Source of the DNA: DATENM01 sp045807725
GTDB taxonomy: Bacteria; Acidobacteriota; Blastocatellia; UBA7656
NCBI GenBank assembly: GCA_045807725.1
Contig: JBJMGV010000126.1
Location: 124,001 to 188,000 of the forward strand
Length of the DNA: 64,000 bases
Direction of reading: 5' to 3'
In this document: positions 1 to 8,490 of the stretch, one piece after another
Layout: every line of letters starts with the position of its first letter
Position numbering within the stretch: the first letter of the stretch is position 1
The notes under the pieces: model-generated
Database searches by the model: none
Seen by the model: only the letters and a program-made list of their open reading frames with translations
Told to the model about the DNA's origin: nothing
Translations under genes and position numbers: made by a program

Positions 1-1
1 T

Positions 2-1687
2 ATGAAAGCCGCTGACGATTTGCTCTCTGACTCGCTCTCCTCGCGCCGCTGGGGTTTGATTGTATTCGCGCTGCTCGTTATCCCTGCGCTCGCGGCCATC
101 TGGCTCGTTCCCTACTTTGTCACGCAAGATGGGCCGCTGCATCTGCTCAACGCGCACATCACGCTGGAATTGATTAAACAGCATTCCGCCTTCGACAACC
201 TCTACACGGTGCATTGGAGTCCGCTGCCTTACTGGGCCGGCCACCTCTTCTTGACCGGGCTGCTTTCGTTCGTGTCGGAACGCGTCGCCGACCGCACGCT
301 GATAACGCTGACTTCGGTGGGAATGGCCGGCGCGCTCGTGTGGCTGCGATGGCGCGTCGCCGGTTGGCAAGGAATGATCGTTATCGCGCCGCTCGCGTTG
401 ACCCTGTCGCTCAACATGCTTTGGCTGCTCGGACTCTACGGCTTCCTGATCGGCGTTGTTGTGATGCTCATTACGCTCGGCGTATGGTGGGCCTGGCGAG
501 ATCGAATGGGCGCAACGCAGGCGCTGGTCCTGGCGCTGCTGCTGGTCGCCGGTTACTTGAGCCATCTGGTCAGCGTTGGGCTGACCGTGATCGCACTGAC
601 CGTCCTCGCCCTGTCAACGCCGGGAGCAAGTCGGCGGCGGCTCGGCTGGACGGCGGCCAGTATGATGCCACTCGCGCCGCTCGCCTTGATGTATCACCGG
701 CTGATGCAAACGGGAGGCGAAGTTCATCCGGCCTGGTATGGCGTAGACAATCTTCTGTCGCTGCGGGCCTGGTTCAGCTACGCCGGCGCGGTTGACTTTT
801 TGCAGCTCCGCTCGGAACGCGAATGCCTGCCGTTTTCTTTAGAGCACACAGACTGGTTCGCCTACGTCGGGCCATCACGAGTGGCGCAGACGGTGATGGC
901 GCTCCTGCTGATTGTGACATTCATTACGTTGATCAGAGGCCAGGGGCGCGAGCGGCGCGGCTGGCTGATTCTGGCGCTGCTGTTCTTTGCGGTTGCCTTC
1001 TTCGGCCCGGACACGTTTGGCGACGCGCACGGCAGCATACTGCGCGAGCGCATTCTGCTTGTGGCTTTGGCCGTGAGCATTCCGGTATTGAACCTGCGCG
1101 TTTCTCGTCGCTTTGTCGGCGTCGGCGCGCTTCTCGTAATCCTGGCCGCTGCCGTGCAAGTCGCGTTCGTGTGGGATTACGCACTTTACTCTAACCGTGT
1201 CGTAACCGATTTCATGAAGGCGAAGCCCTCGGTCGGCATCGGCCAGCGCGTCGAAGCGATTCAGATAGACACCGGCGGCCCATACCGCGCCAACCCTGTG
1301 CATAATCTGTCTAGCGCGATGGGCATCGGCACGGGCAACGTCGTCTGGAATAACTATGGCCCGTGCCTTTACTACTTCCCCGTGCGCTTTGCCGACGACG
1401 AGGTCAGCCGCCGCGCCCTCGACTTGAGCAATGCCGGCATCTTTCGCTTCAAACGTTTTGATGAGAGCGAGCATCTGGCGTGGTATGAAAAGCTGCTCAC
1501 GGAATCGCGCGGAGAGATTGACTCGCTGATCGTCGTCGGCTCGCACGCGGAAGTAGATCGCATCAATGCCGAGTGGTTCGGGCCGGAGCCTGTCTTTCAG
1601 AGCGGCGACGTGCGCGTCTTCCGCCGTCGAGCCGCAGTGCTGGTCAAAGACGACGCGAAGCCTCACGCTGCCGCGCCGACCAATTAA
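2..1687 (+). CDS. Polytopic membrane protein, possibly GT-C glycosyltransferase-like
   Basis: This is a 561-residue integral membrane protein with about ten hydrophobic segments, the first at residues 18-38, and a soluble C-terminal part from about residue 400. A DGPLH stretch at residues 43-47 falls in the first extracytoplasmic loop, where GT-C glycosyltransferases carry their acidic motif. That is the only functional hint, so the family call is an inference. The ATG is the second base of the window, so the true start could lie further left. The gene converges on the YVTN beta-propeller gene, with 21 bases between the two stop codons and no obvious terminator hairpin there. It could equally be an uncharacterised membrane protein of surface assembly. 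Confidence 0.55.
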   Translation: MKAADDLLSDSLSSRRWGLIVFALLVIPALAAIWLVPYFVTQDGPLHLLNAHITLELIKQHSAFDNLYTVHWSPLPYWAGHLFLTGLLSFVSERVADRTLITLTSVGMAGALVWLRWRVAGWQGMIVIAPLALTLSLNMLWLLGLYGFLIGVVVMLITLGVWWAWRDRMGATQALVLALLLVAGYLSHLVSVGLTVIALTVLALSTPGASRRRLGWTAASMMPLAPLALMYHRLMQTGGEVHPAWYGVDNLLSLRAWFSYAGAVDFLQLRSERECLPFSLEHTDWFAYVGPSRVAQTVMALLLIVTFITLIRGQGRERRGWLILALLFFAVAFFGPDTFGDAHGSILRERILLVALAVSIPVLNLRVSRRFVGVGALLVILAAAVQVAFVWDYALYSNRVVTDFMKAKPSVGIGQRVEAIQIDTGGPYRANPVHNLSSAMGIGTGNVVWNNYGPCLYYFPVRFADDEVSRRALDLSNAGIFRFKRFDESEHLAWYEKLLTESRGEIDSLIVVGSHAEVDRINAEWFGPEPVFQSGDVRVFRRRAAVLVKDDAKPHAAAPTN

Positions 1688-1708
1688 ACAACTCGCGTTC
1701 GATCAATC

Positions 1709-2725
1709 TCAATTGGCTATCGCGACGCCCCAGGGGCCAAGACCTGCGGGGATGGTTTTGATGACGCGGTTGGTGCGCGTGTCAATCACCGCGACATCGT
1801 TAGTCAGCCCGTTGGCGGTATAAAGCTTTCGGCCATCAGCCGTCAAAGCGACACCCCACGGGCGGCCCTGCACAGGGATCATAGCGATGACTTGATGCGT
1901 GCGCCCGTCAATCACGGCGACGCTGTTGCCGCGCCCATTCGCAACGTAGATGCGGCGGCCATCGCGTGAGACGATGACGCCCATCGGCCTGACCGATTGC
2001 GGCAATGGAATCGTCCCGCGTACCGTGTGGCTGCGCGCGTCTACGACCGCGACTGCGCCGCCGTTTTCTGCCGTCACGTAAGCCAGCCGCCCATCGGGCG
2101 TGAAAGCCGCCGCGCGCGGGCGAGCGCCTACGGTGAAGGTCTTCTTCACGCGATTGGTGCGCGTGTCGATCACGGAAACATTGCTGCTGCTCTCTGCCGT
2201 CACATAGACCCAGCGGCCATCGGGGCTGAGCGTCACGCCTTCCGGCTCAAGCCCGACGATGAGCGTGGCGATGACGCGGCCCGTCTTCAAGTCGGCGACC
2301 GAAGCCGTGTTGGCGTCTTCGTTCGACACGTAGAGACGCGCGCCGTCGCGGCTGACGGCGAACTGTTCGGGGTCGCTGCCGACGTTATGTTTTGCCACGA
2401 TGCGGCCCGTCGCCGGGTTGATCTCGACGATCTTGTCCGCGCCTGCCACTCGTTGATTCATTGGCGAAGCCATCGCCACATAGAGGCGGCGACCGTTGGC
2501 GCTCAGGTGAATGCCGCGCAATCGGCCTCCGATTTGAATCGTTCTGACCACGCGGTCGCTCGCCGTGTCGATGACAGAGATCGTGCCGTCGCGTTCGTTG
2601 CTGACGTAACAAAGACCGGCGCGGCGTTGCGCCAGCGCCGCATCAGCCAACAACATCAACAGGCCAACGCAGCCCAGCAGCCTTATCCATTTCCAATTTG
2701 AGCAAAGCAATTCTGTTGTTCGCAT
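1709..2725 (-). CDS. Secreted YVTN-family beta-propeller protein
   Basis: A 338-residue exported protein. Residues 1-33 form a signal peptide ending at ALA-Q. The rest consists of about seven repeats of roughly 42 residues, each with the pattern YV-[SAT]-N/E, V-[AS]-V-I-D, T-[NHG]-R/Q-V and G-[ATV]-x-[PL]-x-[GA], typical of YVTN surface-layer-type propellers. Such propellers often accompany PQQ-dependent dehydrogenases and are thought to act as periplasmic accessory or binding proteins; the exact role is not established. It is the last gene of the minus-strand alcohol dehydrogenase/oxidase operon, 16 bases after the small cytochrome remnant. No good Shine-Dalgarno precedes the ATG, which suits a translationally coupled distal gene. 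Confidence 0.85.
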   Translation of the reverse strand: MRTTELLCSNWKWIRLLGCVGLLMLLADAALAQRRAGLCYVSNERDGTISVIDTASDRVVRTIQIGGRLRGIHLSANGRRLYVAMASPMNQRVAGADKIVEINPATGRIVAKHNVGSDPEQFAVSRDGARLYVSNEDANTASVADLKTGRVIATLIVGLEPEGVTLSPDGRWVYVTAESSSNVSVIDTRTNRVKKTFTVGARPRAAAFTPDGRLAYVTAENGGAVAVVDARSHTVRGTIPLPQSVRPMGVIVSRDGRRIYVANGRGNSVAVIDGRTHQVIAMIPVQGRPWGVALTADGRKLYTANGLTNDVAVIDTRTNRVIKTIPAGLGPWGVAIAN

Positions 2726-2741
2726 AATGGTTGTGAGTCTG

Positions 2742-2909
2742 CTACTTCAGCGTGTAGAGATAGCTGGTGATGTCGCGGGCGTCTTCTTCGCTGACGTTGA
2801 GATTCGGCATCGCCATCAGGCCGTCAACCTGCTTCGGGTTTTGAATCCAGCGGATGACGTTCTGCGGCGAATTGATCAACAACAAGGCTATCGGTCGCTT
2901 TCTGGCCAT
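2742..2909 (-). CDS. 55-residue cytochrome c C-terminal remnant lacking the haem motif
   Basis: A 55-residue reading frame reads from ATG at 2909 to TAG at 2742. Its start overlaps the stop of the ctaG gene as TGATG. Residues 14-55 match the C-terminal half of a class I cytochrome c: a WIQNP segment, a MAMPNL segment carrying the usual axial methionine, and a final helix ending SYLYTLK. The N-terminal CxxCH haem-binding half is absent; in its place is a short basic, hydrophobic leader. It is therefore either a decayed cytochrome whose 5' half was deleted at the ctaG junction, or a short haemless peptide kept by coupling. It sits between ctaG and the YVTN gene, where caa3-type clusters often encode a cytochrome c. 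Confidence 0.6.
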   Translation of the reverse strand: MARKRPIALLLINSPQNVIRWIQNPKQVDGLMAMPNLNVSEEDARDITSYLYTLK

Positions 2910-3856
2910 CATCCTTCATCACTCACTGCCGCAGGCCAGCGCGCCTGCTCGCGCCGCACCGCTCGCGCTTCGGATTCGCGCAGCCAACCGGCGAACAACA
3001 TCAGCCCGGCGAAGATATAAACCAGTCCAGCCGGAACCCACATAATCAAGCCGCCGAGCTGCTGGTCTTCCAACGGCGTCAATCCCCACGACTGTGTCGT
3101 CTTCTCATAAGCCGGATACCAGAGCGAGCCGGCGAAGGTAATCAACGCGCCGAGCGCGCCGCTGTGAATCGAAGTCGTGAAGACATAGAGCACCGCCGCG
3201 CCATAGCTCATCAGCCCACGCCGGCTGTGAATGACGGCCCACCAGAACAACAACGCGGATAGCAGAAAGCTCAAGTGCTGCGCGGTGTGAACCCACTCGT
3301 TATCAATCGTCGCCTGAAACAGCGACGGCGCGTGCCATATCCACAGCGCCACAGCGTGAACGGCCCAGGCGACGAGCGGCAACGTCAGCACGCGCCAGCC
3401 GCTCGCAAACCAGCGCTGCTTGCTGAACTGGCCGAGCCGTCGCCGCCAGCTTTGTGGCACAGACCACAAAAAAGCGATCAGCGGACGACCCATCACCAGG
3501 AGCGGCGCAGCGATCAACATCAAGATTTCGTGCTGCGTCATATGAGCCGAGAACAACACGCGGCCCATCGGGTGCAGCGGCGACACCAGCGCGACAAACA
3601 GCGCCAGCCAGCCGCCCGCATAACACCACGCCTCCCATCGGCGTATCCCAAGGCCCGTTGCCGACTCTTTCCACAGTCGCCGCACGCCGCGCCAGTAGAG
3701 CCAGCCGGCGAGCGCGAGGCTGACGAGCACCACAGGCTCTAGTCCCCAGGTCGTCAACAGGTCGCGCGGCGTGTGCGGCTTGCCGCCGTGCGCAAACGTC
3801 GTACGCACGAATGCAAGAGACATTACACAGGCGAGCGCGACGCGGTTTGATTTCAT
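2909..3856 (-). CDS. ctaG: Cytochrome c oxidase assembly factor CtaG (caa3-type)
   Basis: A membrane protein of 315 residues of the Caa3_CtaG family, which helps metallate cytochrome c oxidase (copper delivery) during assembly. After a cleavable leader of about 22 residues ending FA-H, it has about seven membrane segments with family-typical histidines, including HMTQHE in one helix region and a WHAPS motif. I chose the ATG at 3856 because it overlaps the preceding stop codon as TGATG, the same coupling seen at its own 3' end, and because it begins a clean signal peptide. An in-frame ATG four codons earlier (3868) is the alternative. It is part of the alcohol dehydrogenase/oxidase operon. Confidence 0.9.
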   Translation of the reverse strand: MKSNRVALACVMSLAFVRTTFAHGGKPHTPRDLLTTWGLEPVVLVSLALAGWLYWRGVRRLWKESATGLGIRRWEAWCYAGGWLALFVALVSPLHPMGRVLFSAHMTQHEILMLIAAPLLVMGRPLIAFLWSVPQSWRRRLGQFSKQRWFASGWRVLTLPLVAWAVHAVALWIWHAPSLFQATIDNEWVHTAQHLSFLLSALLFWWAVIHSRRGLMSYGAAVLYVFTTSIHSGALGALITFAGSLWYPAYEKTTQSWGLTPLEDQQLGGLIMWVPAGLVYIFAGLMLFAGWLRESEARAVRREQARWPAAVSDEG

Positions 3857-4230
3857 CACGGTTGGCATGGATTAAGAATGAAGCTCGGTATGCCCTGGGC
3901 TAGAATGACGAGAAAGAACATCACGCTGGTGAGCAGACCGAGCACGGCCATAAAGCGGCGGCGCATCTGCGGCCCGCCTTTGCCTTGCGGCCATTCCTTA
4001 CCGAAGCGCCGCCAGTCGCGCCACGCGAGCCACGCGCCCGCCGCTGCGATCAACAATCCGGCGAGCGTCACCAGATGCAGAACAAAGATGTGCCCGGTCG
4101 CGCAGGCCCACGGCACCAGCGTGTAACTGGCCTGCATCTGCAAAAGCCATGCGACCGGCCCGGCCAGTATGCCGGTCCATAACGCGAGGGCGTTGGGATG
4201 CGGCGCGGCATTGTTCGCTACGTCGGCCAT
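3856..4230 (-). CDS. Small membrane protein of the oxidase cluster
   Basis: A 124-residue protein with three predicted membrane segments (about residues 16-36, 47-68 and 93-115) and no recognisable catalytic motif. It starts 7 bases after oxidase subunit III and its stop overlaps the ctaG start. It is therefore surely co-translated with the oxidase and probably serves as a small subunit or assembly helper. Short hydrophobic proteins at this position occur in other caa3/aa3 clusters, but I do not recognise a named family. Residue composition and GC content resemble those of the neighbours. Confidence 0.75.
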   Translation of the reverse strand: MADVANNAAPHPNALALWTGILAGPVAWLLQMQASYTLVPWACATGHIFVLHLVTLAGLLIAAAGAWLAWRDWRRFGKEWPQGKGGPQMRRRFMAVLGLLTSVMFFLVILAQGIPSFILNPCQP

Positions 4231-4237
4231 AGTTCAA

Positions 4238-4849
4238 TCACATCAGGCGCGGGCCGAGAAAGACGACCGCATAAATGATGACCCACGACGCCACGACGAA
4301 GTACCAATAGATAGCAAGCAGGCTCAGATCGAGGCGATGTTTCTTGTCGAGCCTGTGCGTCAGCGCCCAGACAAACAGCAGCGCCGTTTCACAGACGCTC
4401 GCAACAAGATGAAGCAGGTGCAGTCCGAGCAACGTCCACGTGATCGAGCCGTAAGCGTGCGTATCCCAATAACAGTGCAGATCGCGGAACTCGAAAAAGC
4501 GCATCGTGAGCACGGCGATGATGAAAGCGATCTCGGCAAGCAGGGCGAGTTGAATCTGAAACTGACTGCCTTCTCTGATCGCGAGAACGTGAACACGGAT
4601 GGCCGGCGCGAGGCTGACGAGGATGACAATCAGGTTGATCGTCGGCAACAACAGCTCAGGGTAAGGAGTCGGCGGCGGCGGCCAGTGCGCGAAGTTTTTA
4701 CGCAGGTAAAAGTACGTAGCGAGGGCCAGCGCGAACATCGTGCCTTCGATGACGAGCAACAGCAGGTTGCCCCACCACAGTGGCTCGCGGCTGCCATAGG
4801 CATGCGCCGGCAGGTGTGAAACGTCTAGCGCTGCTCTCTCTCTCATCAT
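4238..4849 (-). CDS. ctaE: Cytochrome c oxidase subunit III
   Basis: A 203-residue COX3-family protein with five membrane helices, i.e. the short bacterial form lacking the first two helices of the seven-helix type. Recognisable features are the WWGN entry to the first helix, a helix with E plus MFALALATYFYLR, a central LLGLHLLHL segment and a final YWYFVVASWVIIYAVVF helix. Subunit III stabilises the catalytic subunit and supports proton uptake. Two adjacent ATGs (4849 and 4846) are possible starts. The AAGG that serves as ribosome site seven bases upstream lies inside a CTCTGCG-type dispersed repeat. It lies 78 bases after subunit I in the same operon. Confidence 0.9.
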   Translation of the reverse strand: MMRERAALDVSHLPAHAYGSREPLWWGNLLLLVIEGTMFALALATYFYLRKNFAHWPPPPTPYPELLLPTINLIVILVSLAPAIRVHVLAIREGSQFQIQLALLAEIAFIIAVLTMRFFEFRDLHCYWDTHAYGSITWTLLGLHLLHLVASVCETALLFVWALTHRLDKKHRLDLSLLAIYWYFVVASWVIIYAVVFLGPRLM

Positions 4850-4850
4850 C

Positions 4851-4890
4851 TCTGCGCCTTCTCTGCGTCCTCTGCGTCTCTGCGGTGAAT
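4851..4890. repeat. CTCTGCG-type dispersed repeat
   Basis: A run of CTCTGCG/CTCTGCGT units ending TGCGGTGA lies in the only sizeable gap of the oxidase operon, between subunit I and subunit III. Repeats with this consensus occur in intergenic DNA of many unrelated bacteria. On the minus strand it reads CGCAGAGA-type units and supplies the AAGG ribosome site for the next gene. Confidence 0.7.
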
Positions 4891-4927
4891 CGTGCCCCGC
4901 TTGATGCCCTCGCTGTTATCATCCGCT

Positions 4928-6889
4928 TCACAACTCATCTTCGAGCGGTTCACGGTCAGGCTCAACCAGCAGATTCTTCTTCTTCTCAATACTCGACCAG
5001 AACCAGCCGACCAGCGCGATCAAACAGAGCACCGCGCCGATGTCTATGCCCCACGGCGTGAAGATCACGACGATGAACGTCACGGCCACGCCGAAGCCCA
5101 GCGCCAATGGCCACACCGACGCGCCGGGCAACTCGTAACGATGATCCGGCTCGGCGTCGAGCATATTAGTGACCAGGACTTCGCGGCATTCGGTTGCGAG
5201 GCCCGTGACCACCGGCGCGTCTTCGCCTTCATCCCACAACGGCGAGCGCGTCCGCACGGTTGGCGGGTAAACGAAGTTGTAGGGCGGCGGCGGCGACGAC
5301 GTTGCCCATTCGAGCGTCGCCGCATTCCAGGGATTGTTGCCTGCGATGATTCCAGTGCGACGGCTCTGCAAGAAGTTGATGATGAACAGCAGCACGCTCA
5401 CGCCAATGATCATCGCGCCGACGGTCGCCAGCAGATTCATCCGCCCCCAGCCCAGCGAATCGAGATAGGTGTAGACGCGGCGCGGCATGCCGTGCAGTCC
5501 CAGTATGTGCATCGGGAAGAAGGTCAGGTTGAAGCCGATGAACATCAGCCAGAACGTCCAATGGCCGAGCCGCTCGCTCATCATCCGCCCTGTCCACTTC
5601 GGCATCCAGTAATGCAGCGCGCCGAACAGCGGGAAGACCGCGCCGCCGATCAACACGTAATGAAAGTGCGCGACGACGAAGAAGGTGTCGTGCACCTGCA
5701 AGTCCAGCGGCACGGCGGCCAGCATCACGCCGGTCAAGCCGCCCATCACGAAGACCACGATGAAGCCGAGGATGAACATCATCGGCGTGCGCAACTGGAG
5801 CTTGCCGGCCCACAGCGTCGCCAGCCAGCAGAAGATCTGCACGCCGCTTGGCACAGCAATCATGACAGACGCGCCGGTGAAGAAGCTCTGGCCGAGTTGC
5901 GGCACATCGGTGGCAAACATGTGATGCACCCACAGGCCAAAGCCGATGAAGCCCGTAGCCACCAGCGACAGGATCAGCGCTACATAGCCAAAGGCTTCGC
6001 GGCGCGAAAAGGTCGAGATGAGCGTTGATACCAGACCCGTCGCCGGGATGAAGATGATGTAGACCTCTGGATGACCGAAGAACCAGAAGAGGTGTTGCCA
6101 CAACAGCGCGTCGCCGCCTTCCGCAGGATTGAAGAACTGCGTGCTGATTAAACGATCCGACGCCAGCATCGAACTCGACAACATCACCGCCGGCATAGCG
6201 AAGATGATCATAAACGCAGTGATAACCATCGCCCAGACGAACAGCGGCACGCGGTTGAGTGACATCCCCGGCGCGCGCATCTTGAAGGCGGTCGTGATAA
6301 TCTCGACCGCGCCGACCAGCGCGGCTATCTCGGTGAACGTGATCATCTGCGCCCAGAAGTCCACGCGCTTGCCCGGCGAATAATCCGGCCCCGACAGCGG
6401 CACGTAACTGAACCAGCCTGTGTCTACGCCGATGTTCAAAAAGAAGGCGACGTAGATCATCACGCCGCCGCTCAGGTAGGCGTAATAGCCGAGCGCGTTG
6501 AGACGCGGGAAGGCGACGTTGCGCGTGCCGACCATCAACGGCACGAAGTACAATCCCAGCGCTTCCATAATCGGCACAGCGAACAGGAACATCATCGTCG
6601 TGCCGTGCATCGAGAAGACTTGATTGTAGAGGTCGGGATTTAAAAAATGATTTTCAGGCCGCGATAGTTGAATGCGGATGAGCGCGGCCTCGACGCCGCC
6701 AAGCAAAAAGAAGATGAAGGCCGTGACGATGTAGCGCCGCGCGATGGCTTTGTGATTGGTCGTCGTCAGCCAGCCCCACAGGCCGGGCGGAGACTTCCAC
6801 GTCTTTTCGAGCGACTCGCGGTCGCGCGCCTCGTCGGTCGTAACCCGGCGGCGGGCGGTCGTCACAATGTCTTCGGTCTCCACGCTCAT
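4928..6889 (-). CDS. ctaD: Cytochrome c oxidase subunit I
   Basis: A 653-residue haem-copper oxidase catalytic subunit with about 14 membrane segments, two beyond the usual twelve, near the C-terminus. Metal ligands are all visible: His95 (haem a), His273 with Tyr277 in GHPEVY (CuB and the cross-linked Tyr), His322-His323 (CuB), His408 (haem a3) and His410 (haem a). Glu275 of the GHPEVY motif, the D-pathway end point in A1-type oxidases, is present. The entry residues differ, however: the usual D of D-M-A-F-P-R is Asn124 here, and the K-pathway lysine of P-T-G-x-K is Gln351 in PSGVQ. The ATG overlaps the subunit II stop as ATGA. Confidence 0.96.
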   Translation of the reverse strand: MSVETEDIVTTARRRVTTDEARDRESLEKTWKSPPGLWGWLTTTNHKAIARRYIVTAFIFFLLGGVEAALIRIQLSRPENHFLNPDLYNQVFSMHGTTMMFLFAVPIMEALGLYFVPLMVGTRNVAFPRLNALGYYAYLSGGVMIYVAFFLNIGVDTGWFSYVPLSGPDYSPGKRVDFWAQMITFTEIAALVGAVEIITTAFKMRAPGMSLNRVPLFVWAMVITAFMIIFAMPAVMLSSSMLASDRLISTQFFNPAEGGDALLWQHLFWFFGHPEVYIIFIPATGLVSTLISTFSRREAFGYVALILSLVATGFIGFGLWVHHMFATDVPQLGQSFFTGASVMIAVPSGVQIFCWLATLWAGKLQLRTPMMFILGFIVVFVMGGLTGVMLAAVPLDLQVHDTFFVVAHFHYVLIGGAVFPLFGALHYWMPKWTGRMMSERLGHWTFWLMFIGFNLTFFPMHILGLHGMPRRVYTYLDSLGWGRMNLLATVGAMIIGVSVLLFIINFLQSRRTGIIAGNNPWNAATLEWATSSPPPPYNFVYPPTVRTRSPLWDEGEDAPVVTGLATECREVLVTNMLDAEPDHRYELPGASVWPLALGFGVAVTFIVVIFTPWGIDIGAVLCLIALVGWFWSSIEKKKNLLVEPDREPLEDEL

Positions 6890-7917
6890 TTGAGGCTCTC
6901 CAGGTACGCCAGCAGCGCGTCGAGTTCTTCGCTGGTCAAACTGTTGGGCGGCATGCGGCTGCCCGGCTTGATGCTCTGCGCGTCAACGACCCAGCCGGCC
7001 AGATTGTCGCGATTCATTTCGAGCGTGCCGGCGGCAATCGTTGGCCGCGTCGCAATGTGCGTAAGCTCAGGGCCGACGTGGCTGCCGGCGGGCGTGCCGC
7101 GAATCGTATGACACATTACACAAGGCTTGGATAAGAAGACCTGCTGGCCGCGCGCCACGAGCGAGTCGGTCGGGGCAGCGGCGGGCTGGCGCTGCGCATC
7201 GAGCCACGCCATAAACTGGTCTTCGGGCTGTGCAATCACGGTGAATGCCATATGCGCGTGCTGCGCGCCGCAGAACTCTGCACACTGGCCGCGAAACACG
7301 CCTTCGCGGTCGGCGCGCAACGGGAAGATGATGAAGTGGCCGGGGATCAGGTCTTTCTTGCCTTGCAGGTTCGGAACCCAGAAGCTATGAATCACGTCGC
7401 GCGACGTGAGCTTTAACACCACCGTCTTACCAACGGGGACGTGCAGCTCGTTGGCCGACGAAACCTGCTGGCTGGCGGCGGCGTCTTTATAGACGAACTC
7501 CCACCACCATTGATGGCCGACGACTTCGACATCGATCACGTCGCTATCGGGACGAGTCGAGATAGCGCGGCCTGTCATCACGCTTGCGACCAAAATTACA
7601 AAGAGGATCAGCGTCGTCAGCGTTGTCGCCGCCGTGACGGCGCGGGTCATTCGCTGTTTGGATTCTTCGTCGGTGGCGGCGGCCTCTCTGCGCCGCGCCC
7701 GATAGATGCCGTGCAGCAAAAAGCCGAGCACGAGCAGAAAGACCGCCGTCGAGATGCCGAACATCAGCCACCACAGCCGCGAGATGCGCAAGGAATCCGG
7801 CCCCGCCGGATCGAGCGACGACTGCACGCGCCCGTAAGCGGTGACGGTCACGGCGATGATCGGCAAGAGCGCGAGCGCCGCTTGCCTGCGCCATCGTCTG
7901 GGCTGCGCCTGGCTCAT
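6886..7917 (-). CDS. ctaC: Cytochrome c oxidase subunit II with fused cytochrome c (caa3-type)
   Basis: A 343-residue protein. An N-terminal leader is followed by a membrane hairpin (second helix about residues 50-75). The cupredoxin domain carries the CuA site: a His in VIHSFWVP and the C-x3-C-x3-H-x2-M set in GQCAEFCGAQHAHM. A C-terminal class I cytochrome c domain follows with CVMCH and a distal methionine in SRMPPN. The fused cytochrome makes this a caa3-type oxidase that can take electrons directly from periplasmic cytochromes. The start at 7917 overlaps the preceding stop as ATGA. An upstream in-frame extension to 8166 has no homology-like content and runs over the previous gene, so I rejected it. 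Confidence 0.95.
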   Translation of the reverse strand: MSQAQPRRWRRQAALALLPIIAVTVTAYGRVQSSLDPAGPDSLRISRLWWLMFGISTAVFLLVLGFLLHGIYRARRREAAATDEESKQRMTRAVTAATTLTTLILFVILVASVMTGRAISTRPDSDVIDVEVVGHQWWWEFVYKDAAASQQVSSANELHVPVGKTVVLKLTSRDVIHSFWVPNLQGKKDLIPGHFIIFPLRADREGVFRGQCAEFCGAQHAHMAFTVIAQPEDQFMAWLDAQRQPAAAPTDSLVARGQQVFLSKPCVMCHTIRGTPAGSHVGPELTHIATRPTIAAGTLEMNRDNLAGWVVDAQSIKPGSRMPPNSLTSEELDALLAYLESLK

Positions 7918-8474
7918 TGTGGACGCTCCGGTTTCTGTCCTTTCGGCGGCTGCGGTTTGGTCTCCTGCTCCGAAGGCTTGCCCTGCATATGATCGCTGCG
8001 CGTCGGCGATGCGTCTTTCGGCGTCAGCCCGCTCATCGAGCGCACGTAAGCGACGATCTGCCAGATTTGATCGTCGGGGATTTTGCCGGCAAACGCGGGC
8101 ATCCCGTTGGGGCGGCCTTCGACGATGGTCTCGTAGATGTTCTGCGGCGCGGCCCCATAAATCCACTTGTCATCCATCAAGGCCGGGCCGATGCCGCCGC
8201 CGCCGTGAAAGTGACATCCGCTACAATTGTAATTTTCAAACAGCCGCTTGCCTTCGCTCATCGCGTAGGCGTTCTCTTCATACTCATTCTTAGCGTCAGG
8301 CACAGGCACGTTGGGACCGGGCTGCAAGCTCGTCTCGCGCACGTTCGTTCCCGACGAGGCGGTGGGCGACGACGGGCGGAACTCGCGCTTCTCGCGTTCA
8401 CACGCAACCAGCCAGAGCGCGACCAGCACTGCTACCGCCAGGATAATGATGCGTTTGAGACAGCGACTCATCAT
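7914..8474 (-). CDS. Lipoprotein cytochrome c, candidate electron acceptor of the PQQ dehydrogenase
   Basis: A 186-residue exported monohaem cytochrome c. The leader has a hydrophobic stretch ending LWLVAC, a lipobox, so it is probably membrane-anchored. The haem motif is CSGCH, followed by GGGGIGPAL and a methionine in GMPAFAG, as in class I cytochromes; the C-terminal 35 residues are a charged, proline-rich tail. It lies between the XoxJ-like gene and oxidase subunit II, exactly where a XoxG/MxaG-type acceptor would be expected, so I infer that it carries electrons from the dehydrogenase to the caa3 oxidase. GGAGG lies directly before two adjacent ATGs (8474, 8471); the second has better spacing. 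Confidence 0.88.
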   Translation of the reverse strand: MMSRCLKRIIILAVAVLVALWLVACEREKREFRPSSPTASSGTNVRETSLQPGPNVPVPDAKNEYEENAYAMSEGKRLFENYNCSGCHFHGGGGIGPALMDDKWIYGAAPQNIYETIVEGRPNGMPAFAGKIPDDQIWQIVAYVRSMSGLTPKDASPTRSDHMQGKPSEQETKPQPPKGQKPERPQ

Positions 8475-8490
8475 TCCTCCTTCCCTTCCG

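Noticed and set aside
4892..6028. Long plus-strand frame of 378 residues opposite oxidase subunit I
   Set aside because: It is antisense to a certain gene, and its product is an Arg/His/Asp-rich string without any family motif, as expected from GC-rich codon use.
7918..8166. N-terminal extension of oxidase subunit II
   Set aside because: The extension overlaps the preceding cytochrome gene and reads as Arg-rich out-of-frame sequence; the ATGA overlap at 7917 gives a normal leader.
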